Of a stretch of DNA of 6,477 bases, positions 5,811 to 6,477 are shown piece after piece; position 1 is the first letter of the stretch; each line of letters starts with the position of its first letter. The notes below the pieces were generated by a model. It had not been told where the DNA came from, searched no databases, and saw only the letters and a program-made list of their open reading frames with translations. Source of the DNA: an uncultured Clostridia bacterium (GTDB lineage Bacteria; Bacillota; Clostridia; Christensenellales; CAG-138); the NCBI GenBank assembly GCA_937915925.1, contig CALGGM010000015.1:1-6477 (forward strand), written 5' to 3'. The position numbers and the translations under genes are program-made.

Positions 5811-6296
5811 TTATTCCTCCACCGGCAGCTCGCTGGTGCAGTGCGGGCAGCGGGTCGCGTCGTCGGCGATCTCCTGCTTGCAGTACGGGCAGAGACGCGG
5901 CTTCTTCTCGGGTTCGGGTGCGGGCTCGTCCTTCTTCTTGAGCTCCTTCGCCTTCTCCTCCGCCTTGCGGAGTGCGCGGACCACGATGAAGATCGCAAGC
6001 GCGATCAGGATGAAGTACACGATCGCGGAGATGAACTTACCGTAATGGAACACGGATACGCCTGCTTCCGCGAGCGCGTCGGCGGTCATCGCCGTACCCT
6101 CGGGCACTTCGCCCATCGGGATGAACCAGGTCGAGAAGTCCGCCTTGATGATGAGGCCCAACAGCGGCATGATAATGTCGTTGATGAGCGAGGTCACGAT
6201 CGCGCCGAACGCGCCGCCGATGATGACGCCGACCGCCATGTCGACGACGTTGCCCTTGAGTGCAAACGCCTTGAAATCAGCAAAGAACTTTTTCAT
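5811..6296 (-). CDS. mscL: Large-conductance mechanosensitive channel MscL with C-terminal zinc ribbon
   Basis: MscL forms a homopentameric membrane pore that opens under high tension and releases solutes during hypo-osmotic shock. The 161-residue protein starts with the typical amphipathic N-terminus and first span: FALKGNVVDMAVGVIIGGAF (11-30), then IVTSLINDIIMPLLGLI. The periplasmic loop is about 52-86, and the second span is about 88-108. A charged helix rich in Lys and Glu follows (110-122), then a Pro/Glu linker. The end is a Cys4 ribbon, CPYC (136-139) and CPHC (150-153), spaced for one zinc. Ordinary MscL is about 130-150 residues, so the ribbon explains the extra length. Similar tails occur in some Firmicutes MscL, as I recall. 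The ATG has AGGGGG seven bases upstream. It is a single-gene unit with its own promoter and terminator. Confidence 0.97.
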   Translation of the reverse strand: MKKFFADFKAFALKGNVVDMAVGVIIGGAFGAIVTSLINDIIMPLLGLIIKADFSTWFIPMGEVPEGTAMTADALAEAGVSVFHYGKFISAIVYFILIALAIFIVVRALRKAEEKAKELKKKDEPAPEPEKKPRLCPYCKQEIADDATRCPHCTSELPVEE

Positions 6297-6328
6297 ACAT
6301 TTTCCCCCTGTTTGGATTTACATCTTAT

Positions 6329-6357
6329 ATTATAACACCGTTGCGTGAAAAGGGCAA
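6329..6357 (-). promoter_or_regulatory. Sigma-A promoter of mscL
   Basis: On the minus strand the -35 is TTGCCC (6352-6357), the spacer is 17 bases, and the -10 is a perfect TATAAT (6329-6334) with an extended TG (TGTTATAAT). Transcription should begin near 6322, about 26 bases before the ATG. An inverted repeat GTTGC-9-GCAAC (6340-6358) covers the -35 and part of the spacer. Confidence 0.85.
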
Positions 6358-6408
6358 CAGGAAAATGCGAAACGGACTCTAAGTGCTTTGATTCATGTTT
6401 TCATTCGA

Positions 6409-6443
6409 GGAGATCCTTCGTCACTTCGTTCCTCAGGATGACA
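6409..6443. repeat. Solitary right half of the array-type palindrome
   Basis: GGAGATCCTTCGTC, then ACTTCGTT, then CCTCAGGATGACA matches the right arm of the palindromes at 3-97, 234-326 and 464-556, with a different inner segment. No full left arm is present. TCATTCGAGG (6401-6410) just before it resembles a left end (TCATTCTGAGG) with one base lost, so this may be an internally deleted copy. The rest of 6358-6477 shows no gene. Confidence 0.7.
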
Positions 6444-6477
6444 GGCGTTTTGTTCGCTACGTAAGCCGTCGTGCCAT

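Overview
The window looks like a chromosomal segment of a moderately high-GC, low-order Firmicutes bacterium, probably an uncultured gut-type Clostridia (Oscillospiraceae-like). This placement is an inference. It rests on strong GGAGG-type ribosome sites, sigma-A promoters with perfect TATAAT boxes, a TTG start, an MscL with a C-terminal zinc ribbon, and intergenic palindromic repeats of a style I associate with gut Clostridia. All five genes I can support lie on the minus strand. No tRNA, rRNA, CRISPR array, transposase or phage gene is visible.

Layout. Positions 1-762 hold no gene. About 620 bases are a tandem array of a 230-bp unit, present twice in full and once partially, and each unit carries a ~93-95-bp imperfect palindrome. 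A second, different hairpin-rich repeat follows at about 666-722, and then a rho-independent terminator. Next, reading leftward from 4954, comes a tight three-gene operon: yigZ (4328-4954), a large single-pass surface/membrane protein (1699-4311), and a membrane-anchored alpha/beta hydrolase (763-1692). The gaps are 16 and 6 bases. A clear promoter sits at 4993-5021 and the terminator lies just after the hydrolase stop. Upstream are two single-gene units: a membrane-anchored protein of unknown function (5110-5688, terminator 5062-5086) and mscL (5811-6296, promoter 6329-6357, terminator 5762-5792). The right edge (6344-6477) holds the mscL promoter and one solitary half-copy of the palindrome seen in the left array.

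How the genes may fit together. MscL is the osmotic safety valve. The operon joins a YigZ/IMPACT-family protein to two membrane proteins. The 870-residue protein has a signal peptide, several beta-rich Ig-like segments outside, one membrane span, and a ~345-residue proline-, threonine- and charge-rich tail predicted to be cytoplasmic. No shared pathway can be read from sequence alone; the link is co-transcription only.

The most unusual feature is that the tail of the 870-residue protein contains two copies of a palindromic repeat, 150 bases apart and in the same reading frame (1821-1874 and 1971-2025). They are architecturally like the intergenic repeat at 666-722, so an intergenic-type element appears to have been turned into protein sequence.
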